Assembly (NCBI GenBank): GCA_035274845.1
Contig: DATENU010000007.1
Span: forward strand, 1 to 64,000
Length of the DNA: 64,000 nt
Direction of reading: 5' to 3'
Source of the DNA: Chthoniobacterales bacterium
GTDB lineage: Bacteria > Verrucomicrobiota > Verrucomicrobiia > Chthoniobacterales > UBA10450
The notes below the pieces were generated by a model. That model ran no database searches. It had not been told where the DNA came from and saw only the letters and a list, made by a program, of their open reading frames with translations. The translations under genes were made by a program, and so were the position numbers. This document shows, piece after piece, positions 34,419 to 45,765 of this stretch (its first letter is position 1; every line of letters begins with the position of its first letter).

Positions 34419-35181
34419 CGCCGTCACCGGAAACCACGCTTTCCTGGGGAGCGCCGGGGAGAGCCCCAATTTCGGCCTGGAACCTCGCCGGAGTATTCTT
34501 ATTACCGGCCAGCGTCGCCTGGATTCTTTGGTAAACACCGGTATCGCCGCTCTTCCGAATGACCACAAAACCAGCATCGCCGAAAGGCACCGCCGCCGGG
34601 TTAAGAGCGGTATCGTAAACGTAGTTCGAGCTGGCAGCGAAAACCGTGTTGGACGGATCGGTGCTCTTCACTTTGTAAACCTTGAGAGCGCACCTGCCGG
34701 AAAGAGTGACTACGGCCTGCGGGCCGCCCGTGCTGTGCACGATGCAATTCGCCCCTGGCGCGCTCAGCATTTCCTGAAGATCTTCTGCCTTCAGATACCC
34801 CTTTTGGACCAGTTTAGTGCAGTAGCCCGCCAGATCGATGGCCGGATAATCTCCCGGCCAGGCCGAATCTGCGTCGCCGTTGGCGGCCCCATCGGTCGCC
34901 ATATGAAAGCCGGCAAGATAGAAGGTGCGAGCATTCTTCATCGTCCGCGTCATCTCTCTTTTGGTGATGGCGTGTCTGATGGTTGGCCAGGCCAGAACGC
35001 CGAGCAGGCCGACCACCAGGATCACGACCAACAAGCGAAGCCAGGTAAAACCCGAGGAGGGCCTTCCTGTAGCCGGGGTCGTTGATCCCGGCCTTCGTCG
35101 TGCTGGTAACGAACAAGCAGATCTAAGGCGTATTCGGCAACAAGAGAGCGTTCCCAGTGGGAGAGATCCAGGTCGAGCCAT
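34387..35181 (-). CDS. Pseudopilin-like protein with atypical N-terminus
   Basis: 264 aa. Near residue 45 lies GFTWLRLLVVILVVGLLG, a prepilin signal followed by a hydrophobic stalk; the processed Phe is followed by Arg at position +5 where nearly all pilins have Glu. The globular part (~80-264) has single Cys pairs (GYCTKL, NCIVH, GRCALK) but no family I recognise. The start is unclear: ATG 35181 lies inside the 3' end of the upstream prepilin gene in another frame, and the short leader between them is interrupted by a TGTAGC-type repeat fragment (35068-35092). Probably co-transcribed with the upstream prepilin. Its 3' end overlaps convergent xseA by 32 nt. Confidence 0.65.
   Translation of the reverse strand: MARPGSLPLGTLSCCRIRLRSACSLPARRRPGSTTPATGRPSSGFTWLRLLVVILVVGLLGVLAWPTIRHAITKREMTRTMKNARTFYLAGFHMATDGAANGDADSAWPGDYPAIDLAGYCTKLVQKGYLKAEDLQEMLSAPGANCIVHSTGGPQAVVTLSGRCALKVYKVKSTDPSNTVFAASSNYVYDTALNPAAVPFGDAGFVVIRKSGDTGVYQRIQATLAGNKNTPARFQAEIGALPGAPQESVVSGDGATVLAGPEAQ
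35068..35092. repeat. Partial TGTAGC-type repeat at a gene start
   Basis: TGTAGCCGGGGTCGTTGATC followed by CCGGC; GCCGGG pairs with CCCGGC. It lies between the two prepilin-like genes, in the leader of the second, and shares the TGTAGCCG end with the elements at 23717 and 31899. Confidence 0.55.
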
Positions 35182-35854
35182 TCGCCGCGAAAATATCTGT
35201 GTTCGTGCTGCCACCGGTCGGTCCTTCTACTGTGGCCGTTCCGGCCGCTGCATTAACTTTGCACGATTCGACAGTCCCGCTCTGATCGCAACGAATAACG
35301 ATCGCCTTTTTGCCCTTCCAAACGCCGCCCTTCTGGGTTTGATCGGTCTTATAAACGGCGCTGGCTCCGCCGCTGAAGGGAGCGTCCGCGATCAGCGGAA
35401 AGCTCGGAGGCGAAGTCTCCGTCATGCCCAATTCGTAGGCGAAATTGTTAGTCCCGGCTTCGCAGCGGTCGGCCGGCAGAGTCGTTTTTTCATCCGCGAC
35501 CGACGGCGACCAGGCCGATCTGCCAAGGTAAAATAACTTTTCCGTCGGCAGATAATTCGGAATCAAAAGGGCGAAGGCCTGGTTCGAATTGCTGGCAGCC
35601 GTCAACGGCGCCGGCGGGTCGACGGTGCCATCCTTGTCCGGATATTTTCCATCGTTGTCAGCGGCGTAGAGTTTACAGGCGAGCGCAATTTGCTTGGCGT
35701 TCGAGAGGTCTTTCGTTTGAGCGCCACGCTCCTGGACGGTGCTATAGACGGGAAGCGCGATGCTGGCGAGAACTGCGATAATCGCGATGACAACCAGCAG
35801 TTCGATGAGGGTGAAGGCGGGGGATGAGTCGGGGGATGGGTAGTATGGTTTCAT
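35123..35854 (-). CDS. Type II secretion / type IV pilus-like prepilin
   Basis: 243 aa. A short charged leader is followed by FTLIELLVVIAIIAVLASIALPVYSTV, the canonical methylation/cleavage signal with Glu at +5, then a long helix carrying DLSNAKQIALACKLYAADNDGKYP, typical of the large Verrucomicrobiota/Planctomycetota family of secreted prepilin-domain proteins. The C-terminal part is a beta-rich head with one Cys pair (RCDQSGTVESCKV). ATG 35854 gives a 14-residue leader. These proteins occur in dozens of copies in such genomes; the exact structure they build is unknown. Confidence 0.85.
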   Translation of the reverse strand: MKPYYPSPDSSPAFTLIELLVVIAIIAVLASIALPVYSTVQERGAQTKDLSNAKQIALACKLYAADNDGKYPDKDGTVDPPAPLTAASNSNQAFALLIPNYLPTEKLFYLGRSAWSPSVADEKTTLPADRCEAGTNNFAYELGMTETSPPSFPLIADAPFSGGASAVYKTDQTQKGGVWKGKKAIVIRCDQSGTVESCKVNAAAGTATVEGPTGGSTNTDIFAANGSTWISPTGNALLLPNTP

Positions 35855-35923
35855 TGTCTGGGGAGGACTGCCGGGAGAATGGCAAAAGCCACCGCCTTGG
35901 GTCAAGCGTCAATCTGCGACGCT

Positions 35924-38131
35924 CTACTTCTCGAGTTTGAACGCCACCACGGCGAGCGGCGGCAGGCTAATCATCAGGGAATGCGTCCGGCCCTGCCAGG
36001 GATAATCCTCCGCCTCGAAGCCGCCCATATTGCCGACATTGCCGCCCCCATATGTCTCCGCGTCGGTGTTGATGATTTCGCGATAGAAACCGCCGCCCGG
36101 AACGCCGAGGCGATAACCCTGCCGCACGACCGGCGTCGCGTTCACGGCGAAAACGATCACGTCCTCTTCGCGAGACCGCCGGAGAAACGCCACGACGCTG
36201 TTATCGGCATCGTGAAAATCGACCCACTCAAAGCCTTCGTGGGTGTCGTCGAGATCCCAGAGAGCGGGCTCGCTTTTATAAACATAGTTGAGGTGTTGCA
36301 CCAGCCGGCGCAAACCGTCGTGCAGCGGCAGCTCCATCAAATCCCAATCGAGCTCGCGATCGTGATTCCACTCCCGCCGCTGCCCAAACTCGCCTCCCAT
36401 GAACAGCAGCTTTTTCCCCGGATGCCCATACATCCAGGCGTAGAACATCCGCAGATTGGCGAACTGCTGCCACTCATCGCCCGGCATTTTGTTGATGAGG
36501 GAGCGCTTGCCGTGGACCACTTCATCGTGACTGAGCACGAGAATGAAATGCTCCTGGAACGCATACATCAACGAGAAGGTGATGCTGTTGTGATGGAAGC
36601 GGCGGAAGATCGGATCCAGCGCCATGTAGTGGAGGAAGTCATGCATCCAGCCCATGTTCCATTTGAAATTGAAACCGAGGCCGCCCAAATGGGTCGGACG
36701 CGAAACGCCGGGCCAGGCGGTTGATTCCTCGGCGATGGTCATGACGCCGGGGAAACGCTCGCCACAGACTTCGTTGAAGCGCTTGAGGAAAAAAACCGCT
36801 TCCAGGTTTTCGCGGCCGCCAAACGCGTTCGGGACCCATTCGCCCGCCTTGCGTGAGTAATCGAGATAAAGCATCGACGCCACCGCATCCACCCGCAGAC
36901 CATCAATGTGGTATTTGTCGAGCCAGAAAAGAGCGTTCCCGATGAGGAAATTGCGGACCTCGTTGCGGCCGAAATTAAAAATCAACGTCCCCCAATCCTG
37001 ATGCTCTCCCTGGCGCGGATCCGCGTGCTCGTAAAGATCGGTCCCGTCGAATTCCGCGAGGCCATGGGCGTCCTTTGGAAAATGGGCCGGGACCCAATCC
37101 ATGATGACCCCAATCCCGGCCTGATGACACCGGTCGACGAACTGACGGAACTCGTCGGGCGACCCGAGCCGGCTGGTGGGCGCGAAATAATTGGTGACCT
37201 GATATCCCCACGAGCCTTCGAAGGGATGTTCCGCGACCGGCATCAGCTCGATGTGGGTGTAACCCATCTCGATCACGTACGGGATCAGCGTGTCGGCTAA
37301 CTCGAGGTAACTCAAAGACCGCTTGGCTCCATCAGATTTGCGCCGCCAGGAACCGAGATGAACCTCGTAGATGCTGAGGGCGCTGGTGTGCATGCGCCGC
37401 TCTTGACGCGATTCAATCCAAGCAGCGTCGCCCCATTTGTAACGCTCCAGATCGTAAACCATCGAGGCGGTCTGGATTCCGTGCTGGCTGAAAAGGCCGA
37501 ACGGGTCGCTCTTGATCAACAAGGCGCCGGCCAGCGTCCTGATCTCAAATTTGTAATGCACGCCTTCGCCGGCGTCGGGCAAAAATATTTCCCAAACTCC
37601 GCTTCCGATCAGTCGCCGCATCGGATTAGTGCGGCCATTCCAGAGGTTGAAATCGCCCACCACGCTGACCCGCTGAGCGTTCGGCGCCCAGACGGCAAAG
37701 TAAACGCCCTTCACTTCTCCGATCGTGCGCAGGTGAGCGCCGAATTTTTCGTAGATCTGCAAATGGTTTCCCTCGGAGAAAAGATGCAGATCGATCTCGC
37801 CCATGATCGGTCCATAGCGGTAGGGATCGTGCACGACGGCGGTCGAGCCATCCGCTTTGGTCAGGTGAATTTCGTATTCAACATCGCGATCCAGACCGGG
37901 AAGGACTGCCTGGAAAAATCCTTCGCGACTCAGCTGCTGGGCGGGAATGCGTTGCGGCTCTTTTCCGGGGAGGACCACGGTGACTTCCTTGGCATCGGGA
38001 CGGAAAATGCGGACCGCGAGATCGTCCCCGACTTGATGCGGGCCCAGCAGCCGGAAGGGATCGGGGTGCGCGCCTGCCAGAAAGAGATTGAGCTCGTCGA
38101 CAGGAAAGCCGGTTATTTCAAAGGATCTCAT
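35924..38131 (-). CDS. glgB: 1,4-alpha-glucan branching enzyme
   Basis: Makes alpha-1,6 branches in glycogen. 735 aa, the full-length form. Two N-terminal CBM48-like beta domains (~1-230) are followed by the GH13 barrel: [27 protein letters not shown] with the nucleophile Asp, IAEEST with the acid/base Glu and [10 protein letters not shown] with the third Asp. The C-terminal beta domain ends [11 protein letters not shown]. Cytoplasmic. No other glycogen gene is adjacent, and the gene stands alone between the prepilin and a membrane protein. Confidence 0.96.
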   Translation of the reverse strand: MRSFEITGFPVDELNLFLAGAHPDPFRLLGPHQVGDDLAVRIFRPDAKEVTVVLPGKEPQRIPAQQLSREGFFQAVLPGLDRDVEYEIHLTKADGSTAVVHDPYRYGPIMGEIDLHLFSEGNHLQIYEKFGAHLRTIGEVKGVYFAVWAPNAQRVSVVGDFNLWNGRTNPMRRLIGSGVWEIFLPDAGEGVHYKFEIRTLAGALLIKSDPFGLFSQHGIQTASMVYDLERYKWGDAAWIESRQERRMHTSALSIYEVHLGSWRRKSDGAKRSLSYLELADTLIPYVIEMGYTHIELMPVAEHPFEGSWGYQVTNYFAPTSRLGSPDEFRQFVDRCHQAGIGVIMDWVPAHFPKDAHGLAEFDGTDLYEHADPRQGEHQDWGTLIFNFGRNEVRNFLIGNALFWLDKYHIDGLRVDAVASMLYLDYSRKAGEWVPNAFGGRENLEAVFFLKRFNEVCGERFPGVMTIAEESTAWPGVSRPTHLGGLGFNFKWNMGWMHDFLHYMALDPIFRRFHHNSITFSLMYAFQEHFILVLSHDEVVHGKRSLINKMPGDEWQQFANLRMFYAWMYGHPGKKLLFMGGEFGQRREWNHDRELDWDLMELPLHDGLRRLVQHLNYVYKSEPALWDLDDTHEGFEWVDFHDADNSVVAFLRRSREEDVIVFAVNATPVVRQGYRLGVPGGGFYREIINTDAETYGGGNVGNMGGFEAEDYPWQGRTHSLMISLPPLAVVAFKLEK

Positions 38132-38207
38132 GCGCGAAACATCAATGTTAAAGCTTCCGGGAAAGATGTCGTGCGCGGATTTCCAGGCGGATGCAAAAAT
38201 CCGGCGG

Positions 38208-38576
38208 TTATTTATAGATCCAGAGGAGGGCCGCGGGCAGCGCGATTCCTGCGAACAAACAAACCGTGGCCACCATCGGGCGCTGACTGAACCGGTAGGC
38301 CATGACGATGCCGATCACAGAAGTCGCCACCAAACCGGCGCCGGCGGCGAGCATGAAATAGCGCAACGGCGTCGGCTCCCGCCCCGGCGTGCCGGGAATA
38401 TGGGCATCCTTATGAATGAAGGAGAGAGCGGCGAGAGCGGGCGGCGCGATGTAGGTCTTGTCCTTCGTCGACTGATGCCAATTGAACAGCTGCCACGAAC
38501 CGGTGACGGCGAAGAAAATCAAAATCGGCGCGAAAAGACAGCCCAGATAGAGATGAAGCGAGCGCAGCGATTTCAT
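38208..38576 (-). CDS. PepSY-type membrane protein
   Basis: 122 aa. An N-terminal [31 protein letters not shown] is the hallmark first helix of PepSY-associated membrane proteins (LH.YLG, then a helix with G at the end). Two more helices follow ([24 protein letters not shown] and [19 protein letters not shown]). It is shorter than the usual PepSY transmembrane proteins and lacks a clear periplasmic PepSY domain. Possible electron- or metal-uptake partner, unproven. ATG 38576 is preferred; the frame is open upstream but overlaps the divergent cysE region. Confidence 0.7.
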   Translation of the reverse strand: MKSLRSLHLYLGCLFAPILIFFAVTGSWQLFNWHQSTKDKTYIAPPALAALSFIHKDAHIPGTPGREPTPLRYFMLAAGAGLVATSVIGIVMAYRFSQRPMVATVCLFAGIALPAALLWIYK

Positions 38577-38679
38577 GTTCCGGTTCGAGATATCACAGTT
38601 GCTCCGTGTTCCCAAACCCTGTTTGGGAATGCGACTTTCCGTTTCCATTGCGGGCGGAGCCGTCGCATAGTTGGCCTGC

Positions 38680-39591
38680 ATGGAATCGCCGACGAACGAC
38701 GCTGCTGCCGAACTGCTTCAAACCTACACGGAAGGGGGCGGCATCAATTATCTCGATGCCGCGGCGACGTTGCCCTCCCGCCCGGCCATTGAAGAGGCCT
38801 GCGTCGGCCTGATGAGCTTGATGTTCCCCGGCTTCCATGGGGAGCCGCTGGTCGATTCGAGCGATCTGCCCGATGTCACCCGGAGCCGGATCCGCCGGCT
38901 CCACGCGCGGATGAAGCCTGAGATTTCCAAGAGCTTCAACAAACTCGACCGGGACACGGCCGATTCCAAGGCGGATGAGATTCTGAGATGGTTCATGTCC
39001 GAGCTTGGCCAACTGCGCCAGGTCTTATGGACCGATGTCGATGCGGCTTACGAAGGCGATCCGGCGGCGACGAGCTACGAAGAAGTGATCGTCGCCTATC
39101 CGGCCATCGAAGCGATCGCCATCCAGCGCATGGCGCATCTTCTTTACGAAAAAAAAGTGCCGCTGATTCCGCGGCTCATGACCGAATGGGCCCACACCCG
39201 GACCGGAATCGATATTCATCCCGGCGCCCGGATCGGACCGCATTTTTTCATCGACCACGGCACCGGTGTGGTGGTGGGCGAGACCTGTGAGATCGGGGCG
39301 CGGGTGAAGTTGTATCACGCGGTGACCCTGGGCGCGCGCAGCTTCCTCAAAGACGAGCATGGCAAAATCAAGAAAGGCGGGAAACGCCATCCGACTTTGG
39401 AAGACGACGTGACCATTTATCCAAACTCGACCGTGCTTGGCGGGGAGACCGTGATCGGCGCCCGGAGCACGATTGGCGGAAACGTTTTTCTGATCCAGAG
39501 CGTGCCCCCGGATTCGCTTGTTTATTACGAGGAGAAGCAATTGCAAATCGTGCCGAAACGCCGGGCTGGGGCCCGGGATTTCACGGCCTGA
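38680..39591 (+). CDS. cysE: Serine O-acetyltransferase
   Basis: Acetylates serine with acetyl-CoA, the first step of cysteine synthesis. 303 aa, the long form (EpsC/SATase-like). The C-terminal hexapeptide-repeat helix has IHPGARIGPHFFIDHGTGVVVGETCEIG, VTLGARS, KRHPTLEDDVTIYPNSTVLGGETVIG and the final IGGNVFLIQSVPPDSLV; catalytic His in DHGTG and KRHP. The N-terminal alpha domain (~1-150) carries the FN.LDRDTADSKADEIL helix bundle. ATG 38680 is chosen (MESPTND). 16 nt before the cysteine desulfurase gene; the two share sulfur metabolism. Confidence 0.93.
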   Translation: MESPTNDAAAELLQTYTEGGGINYLDAAATLPSRPAIEEACVGLMSLMFPGFHGEPLVDSSDLPDVTRSRIRRLHARMKPEISKSFNKLDRDTADSKADEILRWFMSELGQLRQVLWTDVDAAYEGDPAATSYEEVIVAYPAIEAIAIQRMAHLLYEKKVPLIPRLMTEWAHTRTGIDIHPGARIGPHFFIDHGTGVVVGETCEIGARVKLYHAVTLGARSFLKDEHGKIKKGGKRHPTLEDDVTIYPNSTVLGGETVIGARSTIGGNVFLIQSVPPDSLVYYEEKQLQIVPKRRAGARDFTA

Positions 39592-39607
39592 AAGGGACGG
39601 ACACGAG

Positions 39608-40786
39608 ATGATCTATCTCGATTACAACGCCACGACCCCGCTCTGTGCCGCCGCGCGGGAAGCGATGGAGCCGTTCTTCGACCGGCATTACGGGAATCCC
39701 TCGAGTGTTCATGCCGCCGGCCGCGAGGCCCGAGCGGGCGTGGATAACGCGCGTGATTCCCTGGCGGAATTGCTCGGGGTGAAGCCGCACGAATTGATCT
39801 TCACCGGCAGCGGAACCGAATCGAATAACCTGGCTGTGCTCGGCCTGGCGCGCGCCCATGCGGCCCGCGGCCGTCACCTGATCTGCGCCAGCACGGAGCA
39901 CCACGCGGTTCTGCAAGCCTTCGAGCATCTGGGCCGCCGTGAGTTTTTCGACGTGACCTTCCTGCCGGTTGACGACTGCGGCCGGATTGATCCCGGTGAC
40001 CTGGAGAAGGCGATTCGCGACGACACGATTCTGGTTTCAATCATGACGGCGAATAACGAGACCGGTGTGCTTCAGCCGATGGAGATTCTGGCCGGCATTT
40101 GCGCAGACCGGGCCGTCCTTCTGCATAGCGACATGGTGCAGTCGTTCGGGAAATTGGAGATCGATCTGGAAAGGAGCGGTTTCGCCGCGGCGAGTTTCGC
40201 GGCCCACAAATTCTATGGGCCTAAAGGAGCTGGTCTGCTTTATCTGCGGGGCGGCATCCCGATTGAATCGATTCAGTTCGGCGGTGCGCATGAGAATCAG
40301 CGGCGCCCGGGAACCGAGAACGTGCCGGCGATCGTGGGAATGGCCGCGGCCGCGGATAGGACGTTGCGCGATCGCGAAAGGGAACAGGAACGGCAGAGAT
40401 TACTGCGCGATCGTTTGTGGAAACATATTGCGGGATCGGTTCCGGACGCCACTCAAAATGGCGATAGGACGCACCGGTTGGCCAACACGCTGAACGTCAG
40501 CTTCGGCGGAGTGAGCTCGGAAACCATTCTCATGGCGCTCGATCTTGAAGGCGTCTGCGCTTCGAGCGGCTCGGCCTGCATGGTCGGGTCGGTCGTCGCA
40601 TCCCACGTTTTACTGGCGATGGGTCTTTCCCAGACTCTCGCCGGCTCCGCGGTCCGGTTTTCGTTAGGCCAGCAAACGACCGAACCAGAGATCGATCGCG
40701 CGGCGGCGATCATCGGCCGGGTGTTGAATCGAGTCTCCTCGGCAGCGGCGAGAACAGAAAAGCAGCTTCAAGGAGCGGCGATTTGA
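39608..40786 (+). CDS. Cysteine desulfurase (NifS/IscS type)
   Basis: PLP enzyme that removes sulfur from cysteine for Fe-S clusters or other sulfur use. 392 aa. Start ATG 39608, MIYLDYNATTPL, the classic N-terminus. Seen: YGNPSSVHAAGREAR, FTGSGTESNNLAV, TEHHAVL, NNETGVLQP, SFAAHKFYGPKGAG with the PLP lysine, and GVCASSGSACMVGS with the catalytic Cys. Downstream the stop codon lies inside a 66-nt palindromic repeat that also forms the start of the next gene. No iscU or suf genes are nearby. Confidence 0.93.
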   Translation: MIYLDYNATTPLCAAAREAMEPFFDRHYGNPSSVHAAGREARAGVDNARDSLAELLGVKPHELIFTGSGTESNNLAVLGLARAHAARGRHLICASTEHHAVLQAFEHLGRREFFDVTFLPVDDCGRIDPGDLEKAIRDDTILVSIMTANNETGVLQPMEILAGICADRAVLLHSDMVQSFGKLEIDLERSGFAAASFAAHKFYGPKGAGLLYLRGGIPIESIQFGGAHENQRRPGTENVPAIVGMAAAADRTLRDREREQERQRLLRDRLWKHIAGSVPDATQNGDRTHRLANTLNVSFGGVSSETILMALDLEGVCASSGSACMVGSVVASHVLLAMGLSQTLAGSAVRFSLGQQTTEPEIDRAAAIIGRVLNRVSSAAARTEKQLQGAAI

Positions 40787-40832
40787 AATCGCCGCCCGGA
40801 AAATCGGCGGTTTCAAACCGCCGCTCCTTGAA
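40767..40832. repeat. Cruciform-type repeat with two inner hairpins
   Basis: The outer arms TTCAAGGAGCGGCG (40767-40780) and CGCCGCTCCTTGAA (40819-40832) are exact inverses. Between them lie two inner hairpins, GGCGATTTGAAATCGCC and CGGCGGTTTCAAACCGCCG. It overlaps the 3' end of the desulfurase and the 5' end of the SprT-like gene. Confidence 0.9.
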
Positions 40833-41424
40833 GTCGAACGTCCAATCCGGCGACGAACAGCTCGATCTCGTCTTTCCCGCGGGGCCTTCACTTGTGGTCC
40901 TGGGTCGGGACTTCGCGCTGGAAGCGAAAGCGAGGGAATTGCTGGAAGCGCTGAACGCTTCGGAACTGGCCCGCGCTGTTCATGTCGAATGGAATGCCCG
41001 CCTTTTCAGCGCGGCCGGCCGGGCTGATTTCCGCCGCACCATGGTTTCCTTGAATCCACGTCTTCGCGAACACGACGCCGGTGAAATCGAACGAACTTTG
41101 CGGCACGAGCTGGCGCATCTCCTCGCCCAATTCCGCGCGGGCCGGCGCCGGCTGTCGCCCCATGGTGTCGAGTGGCGAAAAGCTTGCCGGGACCTGGGCA
41201 TTGGCGATGAATCGCGCACCCACGCGCTGCCTTTCCCGGTGCAACGCCGGACCCGACGCTACCTTTACCAATGCCCCCGCTGCGGAAAAGATTTTCCGCG
41301 CGTCCGCCGAATTCGGCGCGCCGTGGCCTGCCTCGATTGCTGCCGGAAATTTAATCGCGGCCAGTTCGACAAAAGCGCGCAGCTCCGCCTGGTGGAAAAC
41401 AAAGACGGAGCGCCGAAAGCTTAG
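40783..41424 (+). CDS. SprT-like zinc metalloprotease domain protein
   Basis: 213 aa from TTG 40783, or 198 from TTG 40828. The SprT-like core has RTMVSLNPRLREHDAGEIERTLRHELAHLLA split over the zinc motif HELAH, then PHGVEWRKACRDLG with the third His, and a C-terminal zinc ribbon CPRCGKDF..CLDCCRKFN with two Cys pairs. Family members are zinc proteases or putative nucleic acid-linked proteases; the bacterial ones have no settled role. The first 16 codons of the long form are the palindromic repeat itself. The TTGA overlap with the upstream stop would couple it to the desulfurase. Confidence 0.82.
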   Translation: MKSPPGKSAVSNRRSLKSNVQSGDEQLDLVFPAGPSLVVLGRDFALEAKARELLEALNASELARAVHVEWNARLFSAAGRADFRRTMVSLNPRLREHDAGEIERTLRHELAHLLAQFRAGRRRLSPHGVEWRKACRDLGIGDESRTHALPFPVQRRTRRYLYQCPRCGKDFPRVRRIRRAVACLDCCRKFNRGQFDKSAQLRLVENKDGAPKA

Positions 41425-41437
41425 CGCGCGAAGCCCT

Positions 41438-41466
41438 CTCAACGGCCTGGTGGCAGGCCGTCTCCA
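41438..41466. repeat. GGCCTGGTGGCAGGCC repeat, copy within the prfB 3' end
   Basis: Identical over 29 nt to 9896-9924 in the dapL 3' end. In both genes the stop codon is at the same place in the element and the last codons are GDGLPPGR-stop. Confidence 0.9.
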
Positions 41467-42597
41467 TCATCCCCCTCGCCTTTCTTGGCCTTTTGCCCGC
41501 GCAATTTCGCCTGGATAAACAGGTCGATGTCGCCATCCATCACCGCCTGAACGTCGCTCGTTTCCGCGCCGGTCCGGTGGTCCTTTACCATTTGGTAAGG
41601 CTGGAAAACATACGAGCGAATCTGGCTGCCCCACGCCACGTCCCCTTTTTCGCCATATTGCCGGTCGATCTCCGCCCGCTTTTTGTCCTGTTCGATTTCG
41701 TAGAGCTTGGCTTTCAACATCTTCAGGGCGAGCTCGCGATTGCGTCCCTGGCTCCGTTCCGCCTGGCACGCGACCACGATCCCAGTCGGCTTGTGCACGA
41801 TGCGGACAGCGGTTTCGACTTTGTTCACGTTCTGGCCGCCTTTGCCGCCGGCGCGAAAAGTAGTCACCTCGAGGTCGGCCGGGTTAACGTCAATGGGCGC
41901 CGAATCCGCAATTTCCGGCACGATGTCCACGCTGGCGAACGAAGTATGCCGGCGCTTATTCGCGTCGAACGGCGAAATCCGCACCAGCCGGTGGACGCCG
42001 CGCTCCGCGTTCAAATAACCGTAGGCGTACTCGCCCTGCACGAGCAGCGTCGTCGATTTGATGCCGACTTCTTCGCCCACCTGGACGTCGATCGTTTGGG
42101 ACGTGAACCCGCTCCTCTCGATCCAGCGCTGATACATGCGCAGAAGCATGTCCGCCCAATCGCACGACTCCGTCCCGCCGGCCCCGGAATGGATCGTGAG
42201 GAAAGCGTTCGCTCGATCGTTCTCGCCGGAAAGAAACTGGCGCAGCTCGAATTCTTCCAGTTGATGAATGAGACGCGCGTGTTCGCCCGCAAGTTCCTTC
42301 TCGGCTTCCGCGCGATGAGCGGGATCGGATTCTTCCTCGGCGAGCTGCCAGAGCGCCTCGAAATCTCCCACCGTGCGTTCGAGCTCACGCAGCGGAGTCA
42401 GGAGCGACCGGATCCGCGAGACTTCTTCCACATCGCCCTGGGCGCGCTCCCGGTTCGACCAAAAATCGGGCGCGCTCATCCGCCCTTCGAGCGCGCTGAG
42501 CTGGGCTTCTAGTTTCGGGACGTCAAAGAAACCTCCGCAGTTCGCCGACACGCGACTGGAGAGCTTCGGGATCGATTACCGGAACTTCGCTGGCCAT
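41439..42597 (-). CDS. prfB: Peptide chain release factor 2 (programmed +1 frameshift)
   Basis: Releases peptides at UGA and UAA stops. The gene begins at ATG 42597 ([17 protein letters not shown]), reaches an in-frame UGA at 42525-42523 after GELRRFL, and continues after a +1 shift as [16 protein letters not shown]; total about 385 aa. RF2 landmarks: the SPFD anticodon-like motif for stop recognition ([14 protein letters not shown]) and the GGQ loop in [15 protein letters not shown]. Programmed shifting makes RF2 regulate its own level. The C-terminus GDGLPPGR is encoded by a dispersed repeat shared with dapL. Confidence 0.95.
42522..42537 (-). promoter_or_regulatory. prfB programmed +1 frameshift site
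   Basis: On the minus strand the sequence reads CGGAGG-TTT-CTT-TGA-C. CTT-TGA-C is the universal RF2 slippery site, and the GGAGG three nucleotides before CTT is the internal Shine-Dalgarno-like stimulator at the same spacing as in E. coli. Low RF2 favours slippage past the UGA, high RF2 favours termination there. Confidence 0.92.
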
Positions 42598-42626
42598 GCG
42601 GAGAAAGTAGCGCCGCTCTCGAATTT

Positions 42627-42664
42627 GTCATCCCGAGCGCAGCGAAGCGAAGTCGAGGGATGAC
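42627..42664. repeat. GTCATCCCGAGCG.. inverted repeat
   Basis: GTCATCCC (42627-42634) and GGGATGAC (42657-42664) are inverse ends of an element with GCAGCGAAGCGAAGTCGA inside. It directly abuts the stop codon of the ftsB-like gene and ends 30 nt before the prfB start. A relative lies at 18868-18901. Confidence 0.75.
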
Positions 42665-43008
42665 CTACTTCTTCGGCGCGGGCGGAGATTCGAGCCGAAA
42701 GATCGTCTCCCCTTCCTTCATCAGGTCGAGCCGATCGCGCGCGACGGTCTCCAGATAGGTCGGATCGGTTTTCAGCAAATTTACTTCACGTGTTTGCCGG
42801 GCGAGAAGGATTTTTTGGTCGGTCACCTGGCTTTGGAGAGCTTCGATTTCCGTTCGGCTTTGGCCGAGTTTCTTAACAACCGGGAGAAATAGACTCACGA
42901 CGACGAGGCCGCCCGCGACGACGAGCAGGACGAGCAGAATGCTGTTGAGACGCTGCCAAACGGTGGCTTCACGTCTCGCGCGAAAATCGCCGTAACCCGG
43001 ATGATCCA

Positions 43009-43009
<1 letters not shown>
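42665..43009 (-). CDS. FtsB/DivIC-like septum formation initiator
   Basis: 114 aa bitopic membrane protein. A short N-terminus is followed by one helix (LNSILLVLLVVAGGLVVVSLFL, ~22-43) and a coiled coil (LGQSRTEIEALQSQVTDQKILL) ending in the family motif DPTYLETVARDRLDLMKEGE. FtsB/DivIC links late divisome proteins FtsL and FtsQ. Start GTG 43009 overlaps the enolase stop by one base; eno-ftsB is a widely conserved pair. Confidence 0.88.
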
Positions 43010-45300
<2,291 letters not shown>

Positions 45301-45304
<4 letters not shown>

Positions 45305-45735
45305 AAAAGACGGTCGCGCTTATCCTTGGCTTGATTCTGGGTGCGTCCTGCCCTTCGCTCCGGGCGGAAACCGATGAGGAAGTGGAAGCGCACAAGCTGG
45401 TGCTCGATCTGACCGGCGCTTTCTCAAACGAAGGCTTCAAGCTGCGGGATGGTCATTGGGCCGGCAAGATCAAGCCGTCCGAGCGGGCGCTCATTGCGGT
45501 CAATCTGTATGCCGGAAACCAGTATTGGTTCTCCGCCGCCGCCAACACGAAAGCGAAGAAGATCGCGATCGACCTGTATGACGAAAATGGCAAGCCTCTT
45601 GTGACCGAAAGCTACAACGAAGGCGAAAAGGCGTCCGCGGGATATACCCCCACGACCAGCGGGCAATACTTTGTGGCCGTGAGTCTTTTGGAAGGCGAAC
45701 AGACCACGTTTTGCGTCGTCTATTCGTATAAGTGA
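45301..45735 (+). CDS. Small exported protein of unknown function
   Basis: 144 aa. Signal peptide MKKTVALILGLILGASCPSLRAE; mature part beta-rich, with KPSERALIAVNLYAGNQYWF, KKIAIDLYDENGKPLVTESY and SGQYFVAVSLLEGEQTTFCVVYSYK. The pattern is that of a small beta-sandwich of the kind seen in secreted bacterial proteins with a 'PPC'-like shape, but the family is not certain. ATGA overlap with the upstream gene indicates coupling. Confidence 0.75.
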
Positions 45736-45765
45736 GATGGCGCGGCACGTGCTTGAACTGCGGCT

